The notes: generated by a model from the letters alone, not told the origin. DNA of 64,000 nt from Cupriavidus sp. MP-37 (GCF_020618415.1 NZ_CP085344.1:3061001-3125000); one strand, 5' to 3'; shown: positions 18,152 through 26,675, numbered from the stretch's first letter. Numbers and translations are program-made.

Positions 18152-19621
18152 ATGAAAACCAATACCACCTGGGTCGGGGAAACCGGCACGGACAGCATGC
18201 TGCAGCAGTGCGCCAGACAGCCGTGGTTCTGGCCAGCGCTCTACGGGCTCAGCGTATTCGCGCTCCTCTCGTTTGCCGGCGCCCGCCTGCTGGTGGACGC
18301 CGATACGCTGTGGCACATCGCCGCGGGCAAATGGATGCTTGCCCACCTGGCCGTGCCGGCCACCGATCCATTCTCCTTCTCGTTTCACGGCGCCAAATGG
18401 GTGCCACATGAATGGCTGGCCGAAGTCATCCTCGCGGCCTCCCATGCCTGGCTCGGCTGGGCCGGGCCGGTGCTGGTCACCGCACTGGCGGCCGCCATCA
18501 CGCTGACCGTGCTGTTGCGGTTCCTGCTGCGCTATGTCGAGCCCTTGCACGCGTTCAGCGGGACCCTGCTCACCTTCCTGACTCTGGCCCAGCATCTGGT
18601 TGCCCGCCCCCACGCCATGGCCTGGCCGCTGATGGTGATCTGGACCGCCCACCTGGTGCTGGCACGCGAACAAGGCAAGCGGCCCAGCCTTTGGGCGCTG
18701 CTCGTCATGCTGGCCTGGGCCAACCTGCATGGCAGTTTCGTGCTCGGCATCGGGCTGGCGGTTGCACTTGCCGCCGAGGCCATCCTCACCGAGAAGCAAC
18801 CGGTCCAGAGCGCGAAGGCATGGGCGCCCTTCGTCGCAGGCACGATCGTCGCGGGCCTGATGACGCCGCACGGGTTGGATGGCCTGCTCTTTCCTTTCCA
18901 CGTCTCCGGCATGAGCTATACGCTCAGCGTCATCGGCGAGTGGAAGGCACCGGATTTCCGCCTGGTCCAGCCGATCGAGCTGTGGCTGGGCTTTGTGCTG
19001 TTCGGCGCGCTGTACTTCGGCTTCCGCCTGCCGGCGATGCGGATCGTGATGTGCTTCGGCCTGGTCCACCTGGCGCTGATCGCGGCACGCTACGCCGAAC
19101 TGCTGGGACTGCTGGCCCCGCTGCTGCTGATGCCGAGCGTTGGCCCCCAGCTGCGCGCGGCGATCCGTCCGGAGATCCGGCTGCGCCTGTCGCCACTGGT
19201 GCTTCGCACCCTTACCGCGTTATGCCTGGCACTGTTCATGTCCAGCATCATCTTGCTTGCGCGGGGCATCCAGCACGATCATCGACGCATCCAGCCCCGC
19301 GAGGCCGTCAGCGCGGCCATGGCGGCGGGCGGCGCAGGGCCGGTCTTCAACAGCTACAACTTCGGCGGCTACCTGATCTTCTCCGGCATTCCCCCACTCA
19401 TCGACGGCCGCGCCGATCTCTACGGCGACGCCTTCGTGCGAAGGTACATGAAAGCGTATTCTGGCGACGCCGAGGTGCTGCAGGCCATGTTCGACGAATA
19501 CCAGATCCGGTGGGCGGTTCTGGAACCCGCGAGTCCTGCATCAAAGTGGATCCATGGCCTGCCCGGCTGGCGAAAAGTGCATGAGGATGACGTTGCCGTC
19601 GCCTATGTCCGGGAACGCTAG
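18152..19621 (+). CDS. Polytopic membrane protein, GT-C glycosyltransferase-like
   Basis: A 489-residue protein with about ten or eleven membrane helices between residues 28 and 380 and a soluble C-terminus. The first outer loop carries an acidic DADTLWHIAAGKWML motif, the place and style of the catalytic loop of GT-C enzymes that use lipid-linked sugars. WVPHEWLAEV follows. The C-terminal domain has FNSYNFGGYLIF, PLIDGRADLYGD and ends in a small alpha/beta segment. No exact family can be named. With GtrA and GtrB nearby it is a candidate for the transferase that uses the flipped sugar. ATG 18152 follows a weak site; the gene is monocistronic. Confidence 0.75.
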   Translation: MKTNTTWVGETGTDSMLQQCARQPWFWPALYGLSVFALLSFAGARLLVDADTLWHIAAGKWMLAHLAVPATDPFSFSFHGAKWVPHEWLAEVILAASHAWLGWAGPVLVTALAAAITLTVLLRFLLRYVEPLHAFSGTLLTFLTLAQHLVARPHAMAWPLMVIWTAHLVLAREQGKRPSLWALLVMLAWANLHGSFVLGIGLAVALAAEAILTEKQPVQSAKAWAPFVAGTIVAGLMTPHGLDGLLFPFHVSGMSYTLSVIGEWKAPDFRLVQPIELWLGFVLFGALYFGFRLPAMRIVMCFGLVHLALIAARYAELLGLLAPLLLMPSVGPQLRAAIRPEIRLRLSPLVLRTLTALCLALFMSSIILLARGIQHDHRRIQPREAVSAAMAAGGAGPVFNSYNFGGYLIFSGIPPLIDGRADLYGDAFVRRYMKAYSGDAEVLQAMFDEYQIRWAVLEPASPASKWIHGLPGWRKVHEDDVAVAYVRER

Positions 19622-20308
19622 GGGCGCCGCCAGCACGCCTGTTCGCGTATCCGGCTGACCCGGGCTGCATGGCCCCGGCGAGTCGGGCCATGGCTCAATG
19701 CCTGCGCGCCGCAGCGCTGTCTGGAACCGCTGCGCGCGCCCTGCCGCTGCCACCGTCCGCATACCGCACCCCCGCAGCCCTGCGGCACGTCAGCCGTCAC
19801 TGCCTCCCCCGCTTCCCGCCTTTCGTCCTTGCGAGCGAGCATCGCAGCGCCTGGCCAACGCTCTTCGAACGCACGTCCGGCAGGCGCCGCCACGGCACGT
19901 GGCGGCACGAACGCAGGCTTTGCCACGATGCGTTTTCCCCATGCACAGGATGGCAGCCGCCTTCGCGCCCGCCTGCGATAGCAACGCAGAAGCGCACTTT
20001 CGTGCCCCATGTATCCAAGCTGAATCACGTCGCTGCGCATGGCTGCAAGGCGCGCCACACAAGGATTTCCGGGATATGCCCGGGGCCGCTGCCAGCGCTC
20101 TCGCACGCCGGCTCGTGTTCGCAACGTTTCTATCCGGAAACGCAGCCCCTTTGGCAGGCGCCCTCATCCGTCAGTCTGGCCCGCACCGGCAAAAGGCACC
20201 AGCGATGGCACGAAGTCGAACGGCCGCGGCGTACACCGGCCCGTGACCCGGACACCGCCTCATGCTTTCGGATGAAGTGGCTCCTTCTTTTCGTCAACCC
20301 GGCGCCGA

Positions 20309-20339
20309 TACGCATGCTGCGCGATCTAGAACATGCGTA
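20309..20339. repeat. Inverted repeat, possible activator site upstream of flp
   Basis: Perfect 8-base arms TACGCATG (20309-20316) and CATGCGTA (20332-20339) with a 15-base spacer, about 150 bases upstream of the sigma-54-like element at 20484. Position suits an enhancer site for an activator, but no second copy was seen. Confidence 0.35.
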
Positions 20340-20483
20340 GCGTGCGCTGAAATGGTCTTGCGCGTCCCGCGTTTCCACCCAGCAACGAAGCCCCGCCGGA
20401 ACGCCCCCTGCAGGCCCTCCAGCCCCGCACCGAGCACGCAGCGCCACCCGCAAACCCTTGCGGGGCAAAGGTTTGCGCTGCCC

Positions 20484-20500
20484 TGGCCCGCCGTTTGCCT
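20484..20500 (+). promoter_or_regulatory. Putative sigma-54 promoter upstream of the Tad operon
   Basis: TGGCCCGCCGTTTGCC matches TGGCACG-N4-TTGCW with GG and GC exactly placed (A5 to C, last base C). It points to flp, giving a leader of about 415 bases, which is long; a nearer promoter may exist. Supported by the presence of a sigma-54 activator gene in the same region. Confidence 0.45.
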
Positions 20501-20924
20501 ATGTCAGGCGTCCGGCAGCGCAGTCCTGGTTGCCGCAATGCCGACGCAACGTTCGCCGGCATCGAACCAAGAACAATATGGGGAGCCTCACCATGCCAGT
20601 CGTGCGCCAACCTGCGATGTCACACCGGAATGCCGGCCACGCTGCTGCCGCCAGAGGCAGCGGCAGCGCGCCGTTCCGTTGCATGGCTCGCTCCGGCCAC
20701 GTACAGCACGCCGCGCGGTGCATGCATGCGTCGGCGCAACGCCGGTTGCAGTCACGCAACCCGCGCATCGAGCACGGCGGTCCCGGCCGGTGGCCGTTTC
20801 ATGCCTGCGCGATCTGCGCCCCGCCCTGTTGCCGGGTTTCCAGGCGCTGATATCCGGTGCCATCCAAAGCCCTATCGCAGTTCCGTAGTCCTGCAGTGCT
20901 TGTTCCCAACCAAAGGAGTCTGTC

Positions 20925-21122
20925 ATGCAAAACCTGACCACCATGTTCAAGCAATTCATCCGTGACGAAGACGGCGTGACCGCCATTGAATACGGCCTGA
21001 TCGCCGCACTCATCGCCGTTGTGATCATCGTTTCGGTCCGCCTGATCGGCACCAACCTGAACATCATCTTCGACTTCATCGGCGACACCCTCACCAACGC
21101 CCTGCCTGGCGCTGGCGGCTGA
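20925..21122 (+). CDS. flp: Flp-type IVb pilin
   Basis: A 65-residue prepilin, the main subunit of Tad pili. A short basic/polar leader ends in Gly17, followed by VTAIEY: this is the canonical class IVb cleavage site (G before X4-EY), with Glu22 and Tyr23. A single hydrophobic helix (GLIAALIAVVIIVSVRLIG) makes the pilus core, then a short amphipathic tail. AAAGGAG precedes ATG 20925 by seven bases, an excellent ribosome site fitting high expression. A second pilin-like gene follows 93 bases later. Confidence 0.97.
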   Translation: MQNLTTMFKQFIRDEDGVTAIEYGLIAALIAVVIIVSVRLIGTNLNIIFDFIGDTLTNALPGAGG

Positions 21123-21215
21123 TAGTTGGCAACGCGCGCATGGCTACCCGGCTCCGGGTAGCCATGCGGTAGGCCCATCCAAGCAACTCATCCATACAGA
21201 CACCGGAGACGCCAA

Positions 21216-21389
21216 ATGTCGAAGCTCCTCGCCAGGTCATCAGACTTTCTGCGCGACGACGACGGTGTCACGTCCATCGAATACGCATTGCTCGGCAGCC
21301 TGATCGCCATGGCCATCTTCGGCTCCGTGGTGACGCTCGGCGAGACCGTGCAAGGCATGTACGAGCGAATCGCCGGAAAGATGCCCTAA
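21216..21389 (+). CDS. Second Flp-type pilin-like protein
   Basis: A 57-residue prepilin, easily missed because of its size. It has the same leader length as the first pilin: Gly17 followed by VTSIEY (Glu22, Tyr23), then the helix ALLGSLIAMAIFGSVVTLGET. The C-terminus differs (MYERIAGKMP), and the helix contains a mid-helix Phe-Gly. It could be a minor pilin or an alternative subunit. CCGGAG lies upstream of ATG 21216 with good spacing. It sits between flp and the prepilin peptidase gene, so it should be processed by that enzyme. Confidence 0.92.
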   Translation: MSKLLARSSDFLRDDDGVTSIEYALLGSLIAMAIFGSVVTLGETVQGMYERIAGKMP

Positions 21390-21458
21390 GGGACTCTATC
21401 CGGATCCGCGTCCAGCCTGCCCATACCTGACAACAACCAAGCGCCAGCGCCCATCACC

Positions 21459-21992
21459 ATGCAAGCCGCCACCGCCCTCGCGCCCTTCATCGGTCCCGCC
21501 ACGATCGGCATCGTGCTCACCGCCGCGGCCATCGACCTGAACCGGCGGCGCATTCCCAACTGGCTGACCTTCGGCGCCTGGATCGCCGCGCTGCCCGTGA
21601 TGGCGGCCGTGCACGGCGTGGCGGCCGGCGGGCTGGCGTGGCTGTCGGGCTGGACGGTGGGCCTTGTGCTGTTCCTGCCCTTCTACTTGCTGCGCGGCAT
21701 GGCCGCCGGCGACGTCAAGCTGATGGCCGCCGTGGGCGCCTGGCTGGGCGCCGGCATGGCCCTGAAGATCGCGCTGGCCACCTTCGTCATCGGCGGGCTG
21801 TGGGCGCTGATCCAGGTGTTTGCGACCGGACAGGGGCGCACCACCCTCGCCCGCGTGGGACACATGCTGAAAGCCTCCGTGACGCCTGTCTCCAGGTCCG
21901 CGCCGTCCCAGGCCACGGAGTCTGCCGGCTCCATGCCCTACGGCGTAGCGATTGCCGCGGGAACGCTGACCATGCTCTTTGCAGGCACATGA
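21459..21992 (+). CDS. tadV: Prepilin peptidase, TadV/CpaA type (A24)
   Basis: A 177-residue integral membrane aspartic protease that removes the leaders of the two Flp prepilins. The two catalytic aspartates are visible: Asp26 in AAAIDLNRRRIPNWLT and Asp85 in AAGDVKLMAAVGAWLG (the family usually has GAGD here; the first Gly is Ala). Several hydrophobic helices cover residues 12-175, and the methylase-type N-terminal domain of PilD is absent, as expected for TadV. It lies immediately behind the pilins, and the next gene starts 67 bases on. Confidence 0.93.
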   Translation: MQAATALAPFIGPATIGIVLTAAAIDLNRRRIPNWLTFGAWIAALPVMAAVHGVAAGGLAWLSGWTVGLVLFLPFYLLRGMAAGDVKLMAAVGAWLGAGMALKIALATFVIGGLWALIQVFATGQGRTTLARVGHMLKASVTPVSRSAPSQATESAGSMPYGVAIAAGTLTMLFAGT

Positions 21993-22059
21993 TGCAAGCA
22001 CCGCGGGCAGCGGGGCCTTCGGCAATGAGAACGAACTGACCAGGGAACGGGGGACGGCA

Positions 22060-23478
22060 ATGAACGAGCATCACGACACAGGTCACGCACCAAGGCTTCT
22101 CGAGCCCGTGGCGACCGGCAGGAATGTTCGTGCCGAGCACGGCACGCCGCCGCTGCCGCCGTGGCATGTGCTGCCGCGCACGATCGCCGACACCGGGCTG
22201 GAGATAGCGCAATTGCTCGGGCTGCTGATGAAGGCCGCCTACCAGCACCGCACCGTCACGCTGGCGGTGCTGACCGACACCCTCAAGCTGCCGGCACTGG
22301 TGGTCAATGAAATCGCGTCGGTCGCCGTGCGCGAGCGCCTGCTGGAGATCGCGCACCGCGGCGCCAGCGACCTGGACGTGCGCTTCCGCCTGACCGATGC
22401 CGGCTATGCCCGCGCTGCCGAAGCCGCGGCGCGCTGCAGTTATGTCGGCACGGCGCCGGTCACGCTGGACGCTTACCTCGATGCCGTCAAGCACCACTCG
22501 GTCAGCCACGCCAGCGTGACCAAGGCGGACGTCACCGCGGCGTTCCATGACCTGGTGATTCCGGTGCATCTGCTGGATTCGATCGGCATGGCGCTGAACA
22601 CCTGCCGCGCACTGATGATCTACGGCCCGGCCGGCAGCGGCAAGACCTACCTGGCACAACGGCTGGGTACGCTGCTGCCGGGCGCGGTGCCCGTGCCACA
22701 CGCCATCACCGTGGGCGGCGAGATCATCCAGGTGTTCGACCCGCTGGTCCATGTCCCCTTCGACGACAGCGAAACATCGCTGGCGCACCGCTCGCTGGAT
22801 CGCCGCTGGACGTTGTGCCACCGACCGGTGGTGCTTTCCGGCGGCGAGCTGACGCTGTCGATGCTGGACCTGCGCTATGACCGTACGTCGGGCTTCTACC
22901 AGGCGCCCCCGCACATGAAGGCCAACAACGGCATCTATATCGTCGATGACCTGGGCCGCCAGCTAGTCGGTGTCGCCGACCTCCTCAACCGGTGGATCGT
23001 GCCACTGGACCGGTCAGTCGACATGTTCACGCTGAACACGGGCGTGCGCTTCTCGGTGCCGTTCGACGTCTGGCCGGTGTTCTCGACCAATCTCGAACCG
23101 GCGGCGCTGGGCGACGATGCCTTCCTGCGCCGACTGGGCAGCAAGCTCTATGTGGGGCCGCTGTCGGTGGACGACTACCGCGAGGTGTATCACCGCACCG
23201 CCGCCGAATTCGGACTGACCAGCACCGACGCGGTCTTCGACTTCCTGGTGGACAGCCTGCACTACGCCAGCGATACGCCGCTGCTTGCCTGCATCCCGCG
23301 CGACCTGCTGCGCCTGGTGGATTCGGGCGTGCGCTACCACGGCCAGGCCACGCAAGTCACCGAGGCCGGCTTGCTGTCGGCGTGGCAGAGCTACTACGGA
23401 CTGCGCAGCTCGGCCGAACCGATGCCGCACCTGGGCGCCGCCCACCGATGGGCGGACGATCACCGCGCCGCCAGCTGA
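22060..23478 (+). CDS. AAA ATPase encoded inside the Tad locus
   Basis: A 472-residue ATPase that is not one of the standard Tad proteins. The first 160 residues look like a winged-helix domain pair (LGLLMKAAYQHRTVTLAVLTDTLKLP, VRFRLTDAGYARA). The AAA core has Walker A GPAGSGKT (about 189-196), Walker B IYIVDD (about 292-297), a sensor-1-like FSTNLEP and an arginine-finger region FLRRLGSKLY. No membrane helix is seen. ATG 22060 follows GGGGGAC. Position between tadV and cpaB suggests a role in pilus assembly or its control; such ATPases have been noted near Flp genes in related bacteria, but the mechanism is not known to me. Confidence 0.85.
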   Translation: MNEHHDTGHAPRLLEPVATGRNVRAEHGTPPLPPWHVLPRTIADTGLEIAQLLGLLMKAAYQHRTVTLAVLTDTLKLPALVVNEIASVAVRERLLEIAHRGASDLDVRFRLTDAGYARAAEAAARCSYVGTAPVTLDAYLDAVKHHSVSHASVTKADVTAAFHDLVIPVHLLDSIGMALNTCRALMIYGPAGSGKTYLAQRLGTLLPGAVPVPHAITVGGEIIQVFDPLVHVPFDDSETSLAHRSLDRRWTLCHRPVVLSGGELTLSMLDLRYDRTSGFYQAPPHMKANNGIYIVDDLGRQLVGVADLLNRWIVPLDRSVDMFTLNTGVRFSVPFDVWPVFSTNLEPAALGDDAFLRRLGSKLYVGPLSVDDYREVYHRTAAEFGLTSTDAVFDFLVDSLHYASDTPLLACIPRDLLRLVDSGVRYHGQATQVTEAGLLSAWQSYYGLRSSAEPMPHLGAAHRWADDHRAAS

Positions 23479-23522
23479 ACTGCACGACCGAATACTCGGA
23501 ACAACTGTAGGGGAGAGTCATC

Positions 23523-24362
23523 ATGAAAAACACACGCGCAATCCTGATGCTGCTGATCGCCCTGGTCGCCGGCGTGGCGGCAGTGGTATCGGCGTCGCGC
23601 TGGCTGGTCCAGCAGTCGTCCGGCTCCGTGAAGCAGGTAGTGGTGGCGGCCAATGACCTCAATCTGGGCCAGCCGCTCAACGGCGGCCAGCTGCGCATGG
23701 TCAGCTGGCCGGCGGGCAGCGTGCCGCCCGGCGCCTTCACCGACCTGAAGGCGCTGGAAGGACGCGTGGTCCGCACCAGCCTGCAGCGCGGCGAACCCAT
23801 TCTCGACGCCAAGCTGGCCCCGGTCGGCACCAAGGGCGGGCTGTCGGCGGTGATCAACGACGGCAAGCGCGCCATCACCGTCCGCGTCAACGACGTGGTG
23901 GGCGTGGCCGGCTTCGCGCTGCCGGGCAACTACGTCGACGTGATCGTCAACACCAACGAAGAAGCGAAGACCAACCAGAACAGCAGCATCTCGAAGATCG
24001 TGCTCGAGAAGATCCTGGTGCTGGCGGTCGCGCAGCAGGTCAGCCGTGACGAAACCCAGCCCAAGGTGGTCAACGCCGTGACGCTGGAAGTCACGCCCGA
24101 CCAGGCCGAGAAGCTCGACGTGGCACGCAGCGTGGGCACGCTCTCGCTGGTGCTGCGCAACCAGCTGGACGTGGCCGACATCAGCACAGGCGGCGCCACC
24201 AAGGGCACGCTGCTGGGCAAGGCACCGGAGGCACCGGCCAAGGTCGTGACCAAGACCGAGACCCGTACCGTGGTCAAGACGCGCACGGTGGCGGCAGCCC
24301 CCGCGCGCGGCAACTGCATCGGCGTACTCGCTGGCATGCAGGGCGGCGTCGAGTGCTTCTGA
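23523..24362 (+). CDS. cpaB: Tad pilus assembly protein CpaB/RcpC
   Basis: A 279-residue periplasmic protein anchored by an N-terminal helix (about residues 7-26). A SAF-type domain follows (VVVAANDLNLGQPLNGGQLRMV), then the CpaB core with GEPILDAKLAP, GKRAITVRVNDVVGVAGFALPGNYVDV and VTLEVTPDQAEKLDVA, all typical of RcpC/CpaB. It is thought to stabilise or gate the secretin. The C-terminus has a Lys/Thr/Val-rich linker (KTETRTVVKTRTV) and two cysteines (NCIGVLAGMQGGVECF) that could form a disulfide. GGGGAGAG precedes ATG 23523. Part of the continuous Tad operon. Confidence 0.95.
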   Translation: MKNTRAILMLLIALVAGVAAVVSASRWLVQQSSGSVKQVVVAANDLNLGQPLNGGQLRMVSWPAGSVPPGAFTDLKALEGRVVRTSLQRGEPILDAKLAPVGTKGGLSAVINDGKRAITVRVNDVVGVAGFALPGNYVDVIVNTNEEAKTNQNSSISKIVLEKILVLAVAQQVSRDETQPKVVNAVTLEVTPDQAEKLDVARSVGTLSLVLRNQLDVADISTGGATKGTLLGKAPEAPAKVVTKTETRTVVKTRTVAAAPARGNCIGVLAGMQGGVECF

Positions 24363-24428
24363 GCGCCGGCACCACGGCATCCAACGAATTCTGAGCTGCA
24401 ACACAGCCTCTCCGGGGGGAGATTCAAA

Positions 24429-26306
24429 ATGAACCAGACACGATCCGACGCCGCGGGCGGCACCCGCATCCTGGTGCTGGCCGCCATCCTCTGCACGCCT
24501 GTGGCCGCCGCGGCGCAGGCCGCGCTCGAGGCAGGCAACCTGACCAAGGCCACCGCACCAGCCGCCGCCAAGGCACCGCAGGGCCCGATGCAGATGACCA
24601 TCAGCATGACGCCCGGCGCCGCCGCGCCGGCCGCACAAGCCCCTGCCGCGCCTGTCGCGGAGGCGCGCGGCCCCAACTGCACCGGCGCCATCCGCGGTGA
24701 ATCGAGCGTGATCGTGCCGGTCGGCAAGTCGCAGCTGATCAACCTGCAGGAGCCGGTACGCAACCGGACCCTTGGCAACCCGAACGTGGTGCAGGCCACC
24801 ATGGTGTCGCCGCAGACGCTCTATGTGCTGGGCCGCACCGTGGGCACCACCAACATGATCGTGCAGGGCCGCAGTGGCAGCTGCAGCATCATCAACGTGG
24901 TGGTCAACGCCGATGCCGGCGGGCTGCAGACCTCGCTCGGCCAGCTGCTGCCGGGCGAGCCCGGCATCCGCGTGACCACCGCCGCGGATAACCTCGTACT
25001 GACCGGCAGTGTCACCAACGCACAGGCGGCGCAGCAGGCCATGGAGATCGCGCAGGCCTACGCCAATGCGGCGCAGGGCGGCGATGGCAACAAGAAAGGC
25101 AGCGTGCTGAACATGCTGTCGGTCGACACGCCGCAGCAGGTGATGCTGGAAGTGAAGGTGGCCGAAGTGTCCAAGACACTGCTGAACCAGCTCGGTTCCT
25201 CGGTAAACCTGCAGGGCGGCTTCGGCTCCTGGAGCGGCGGCCTGGTGACGTCGCTGCTGACCGGCGCGTCGACAGCCATCTTCGGCAGCAAGGCCAACAA
25301 CCGGCCGTTCGAGTTCGCCATCGACGCGCAGAAAAACGACAGCCTGGTCAAGATCCTGGCCGAGCCTAACCTGGTCACCATCAGCGGCCAGGAAGCCAGC
25401 TTCCTGGCGGGCGGCAAGATCTATATCCCGGTGGCGCAGGCCAACGTGCTGAACGGGGCCGGCACCGTCACGCTGCAGGAGGAAGAGTTCGGCGTGGGCC
25501 TGAAATTCACGCCCACGGTGCTGGCCAACGGCCGCATCCACCTGAAGGTTGCGCCCGAGGTATCCGAACTCTCGCCCACAGGCGCCACCATCCGTGGCGG
25601 CACGCTGTCAGGCCAGACCGTGCTGCCGGTCATTACCACCCGCCGCGCCTCCACCACGGTGCAGATGCGCGACGGCGAGAGCTTCGCCATCGGCGGCCTG
25701 CTGACCGACAGCGCGCGCGGCTCGCTCAAGGCGCTGCCGGGTGCCGGCGAAGTGCCGGTGCTGGGCACGCTGTTCCGCAGCACGCAATACCAGCAGGACC
25801 TGTCCGAGCTGGTGTTCATCATCACGCCGCGCCTGGTCAAGCCGATGCAGACCAGCAACTACCCGCTGCCGACCGACAGCTTCTCCACTCCCAACCCGCT
25901 GTCGCTGTACTTCATGGGCAATATGGAAGGCGACGGCAAGCGTCCGACCCAACCGGCCCCGGCGCCGTCGCAGCCCGCCGCGCCGGCCGCGGTGCCCGCC
26001 GCACCGCCGGCGGCACCGCGCAGCGAAGGCGCGCCGGCCACCGCGGTTTCAGCGGTGCCGACCGGCAGGCCGCTGGAGGAACCGGCGCCGGCCGCGCCGC
26101 AAGCCGCGGCGGCAGCCAGCCCGCCTCCGTCCCTGCCCTCCCCGGCGGCACCGGCCGCGCCGGCCCGCAACAGCGCGGCGGCCGCGGTGGCGACAGCACC
26201 GGCCGAAGACACCGCCGCGCGCATTGCCCGCATCGAGGCGACCGCTGCCCGCCTCGCTCAGGCCAGGGCCACGGCCACCGGCCGCACCGCATCGGGCGGC
26301 AACTGA
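24429..26306 (+). CDS. cpaC: Tad outer-membrane secretin RcpA/CpaC with Pro/Ala-rich tail
   Basis: A 625-residue secretin forming the outer-membrane channel. A signal peptide ends near residue 30 (VAAAAQA). An N-domain (SSVIVPVGKSQLINL, VVQATMVSPQTLYVLGRTVGTTNMIV) and a BON-like repeat (RVTTAADNLVLTGSV) precede the secretin domain from about residue 235 (VMLEVKVAEVSKTLLNQLG). Its hallmark segments are ILAEPNLVTISGQEASFLAGG, GVGLKFTPTVLANGRIHLKV and LVFIITPRLVKP. The last 120-130 residues are a long Pro/Ala-rich tail, longer than usual for this family. GGGGGGAG lies upstream of ATG 24429. Confidence 0.96.
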   Translation: MNQTRSDAAGGTRILVLAAILCTPVAAAAQAALEAGNLTKATAPAAAKAPQGPMQMTISMTPGAAAPAAQAPAAPVAEARGPNCTGAIRGESSVIVPVGKSQLINLQEPVRNRTLGNPNVVQATMVSPQTLYVLGRTVGTTNMIVQGRSGSCSIINVVVNADAGGLQTSLGQLLPGEPGIRVTTAADNLVLTGSVTNAQAAQQAMEIAQAYANAAQGGDGNKKGSVLNMLSVDTPQQVMLEVKVAEVSKTLLNQLGSSVNLQGGFGSWSGGLVTSLLTGASTAIFGSKANNRPFEFAIDAQKNDSLVKILAEPNLVTISGQEASFLAGGKIYIPVAQANVLNGAGTVTLQEEEFGVGLKFTPTVLANGRIHLKVAPEVSELSPTGATIRGGTLSGQTVLPVITTRRASTTVQMRDGESFAIGGLLTDSARGSLKALPGAGEVPVLGTLFRSTQYQQDLSELVFIITPRLVKPMQTSNYPLPTDSFSTPNPLSLYFMGNMEGDGKRPTQPAPAPSQPAAPAAVPAAPPAAPRSEGAPATAVSAVPTGRPLEEPAPAAPQAAAAASPPPSLPSPAAPAAPARNSAAAAVATAPAEDTAARIARIEATAARLAQARATATGRTASGGN

Positions 26307-26339
26307 GCGCCGCGCCAACCGCAGAACCGGAGAACGACC

Positions 26340-26675
26340 ATGAACAAGACCCTGAAGCTTTCGCGCGGCGCCACCGTCGTGGTGCTGGGCGGCCTGGCCT
26401 GCCTCGGCCTGTCGGCGTGCATGACGACCACGCCTGTATGGGACGGCCAGCGCGGTGTGGCGCTGGCCACCGTGACGCAGATGCAGATCATCAACCCCGA
26501 CGCGCCGGCCGGCCTGCCGACTGTCACCGGCACGGACGGCAAGACCGCGGTGGCGGCGATGAAGAACTTCGACCGATCGCTGTCGAAGGGCCAGCAAGGC
26601 GGATCGCCGTCCATGACCATCGATTTCGGCGCCGGCGGCTATGGCGGCGTGGGCATGGGCGGCGGCGGCCGTTGA
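26340..26675 (+). CDS. Small Tad-locus lipoprotein (RcpB position)
   Basis: A 111-residue exported lipoprotein with lipobox LSAC at Cys27. The mature part has MQIINPDAPAGLPTVTGTDGKTAVAAMKNFDRSL, a pattern (NP.AP......GTDGK.A..A) seen in short lipoproteins of beta- and gammaproteobacterial Tad loci, and a Gly-rich end (GGYGGVGMGGGGR). It probably assists the secretin in the outer membrane. It is far smaller than CpaD, so it is not that protein in full. GGAGAAC precedes ATG 26340; it lies between the secretin and tadG-like genes. Confidence 0.82.
   Translation: MNKTLKLSRGATVVVLGGLACLGLSACMTTTPVWDGQRGVALATVTQMQIINPDAPAGLPTVTGTDGKTAVAAMKNFDRSLSKGQQGGSPSMTIDFGAGGYGGVGMGGGGR

Larger units (their letters stand above)
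19622..20924. other. 1.3 kb non-coding region upstream of the Flp pilin genes
   Basis: No gene is supported. Open frames on both strands give Arg/Ala/Pro-rich shadow-like proteins. The region holds an inverted repeat (20309-20339), a sigma-54-like promoter (20484-20500) and then about 415 bases of would-be leader before flp. One small open frame at 20593-20850 follows a GGGGAG but encodes nothing recognisable. Long upstream control of the Tad operon is the simplest reading. Confidence 0.55.

Noticed and set aside
20791..20808. TGGCCGTTTCATGC near flp as sigma-54 promoter
   Set aside because: GC of the -12 box is off by one base from the required spacing.
20593..20850. 86-codon frame after GGGGAG before flp
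   Set aside because: Cys/His/Arg-rich, no domain resemblance; it may be translated but evidence is too thin to call.
26340..26675. Considered as CpaD
   Set aside because: Far too short and lacks CpaD core sequence; kept as small Tad lipoprotein.
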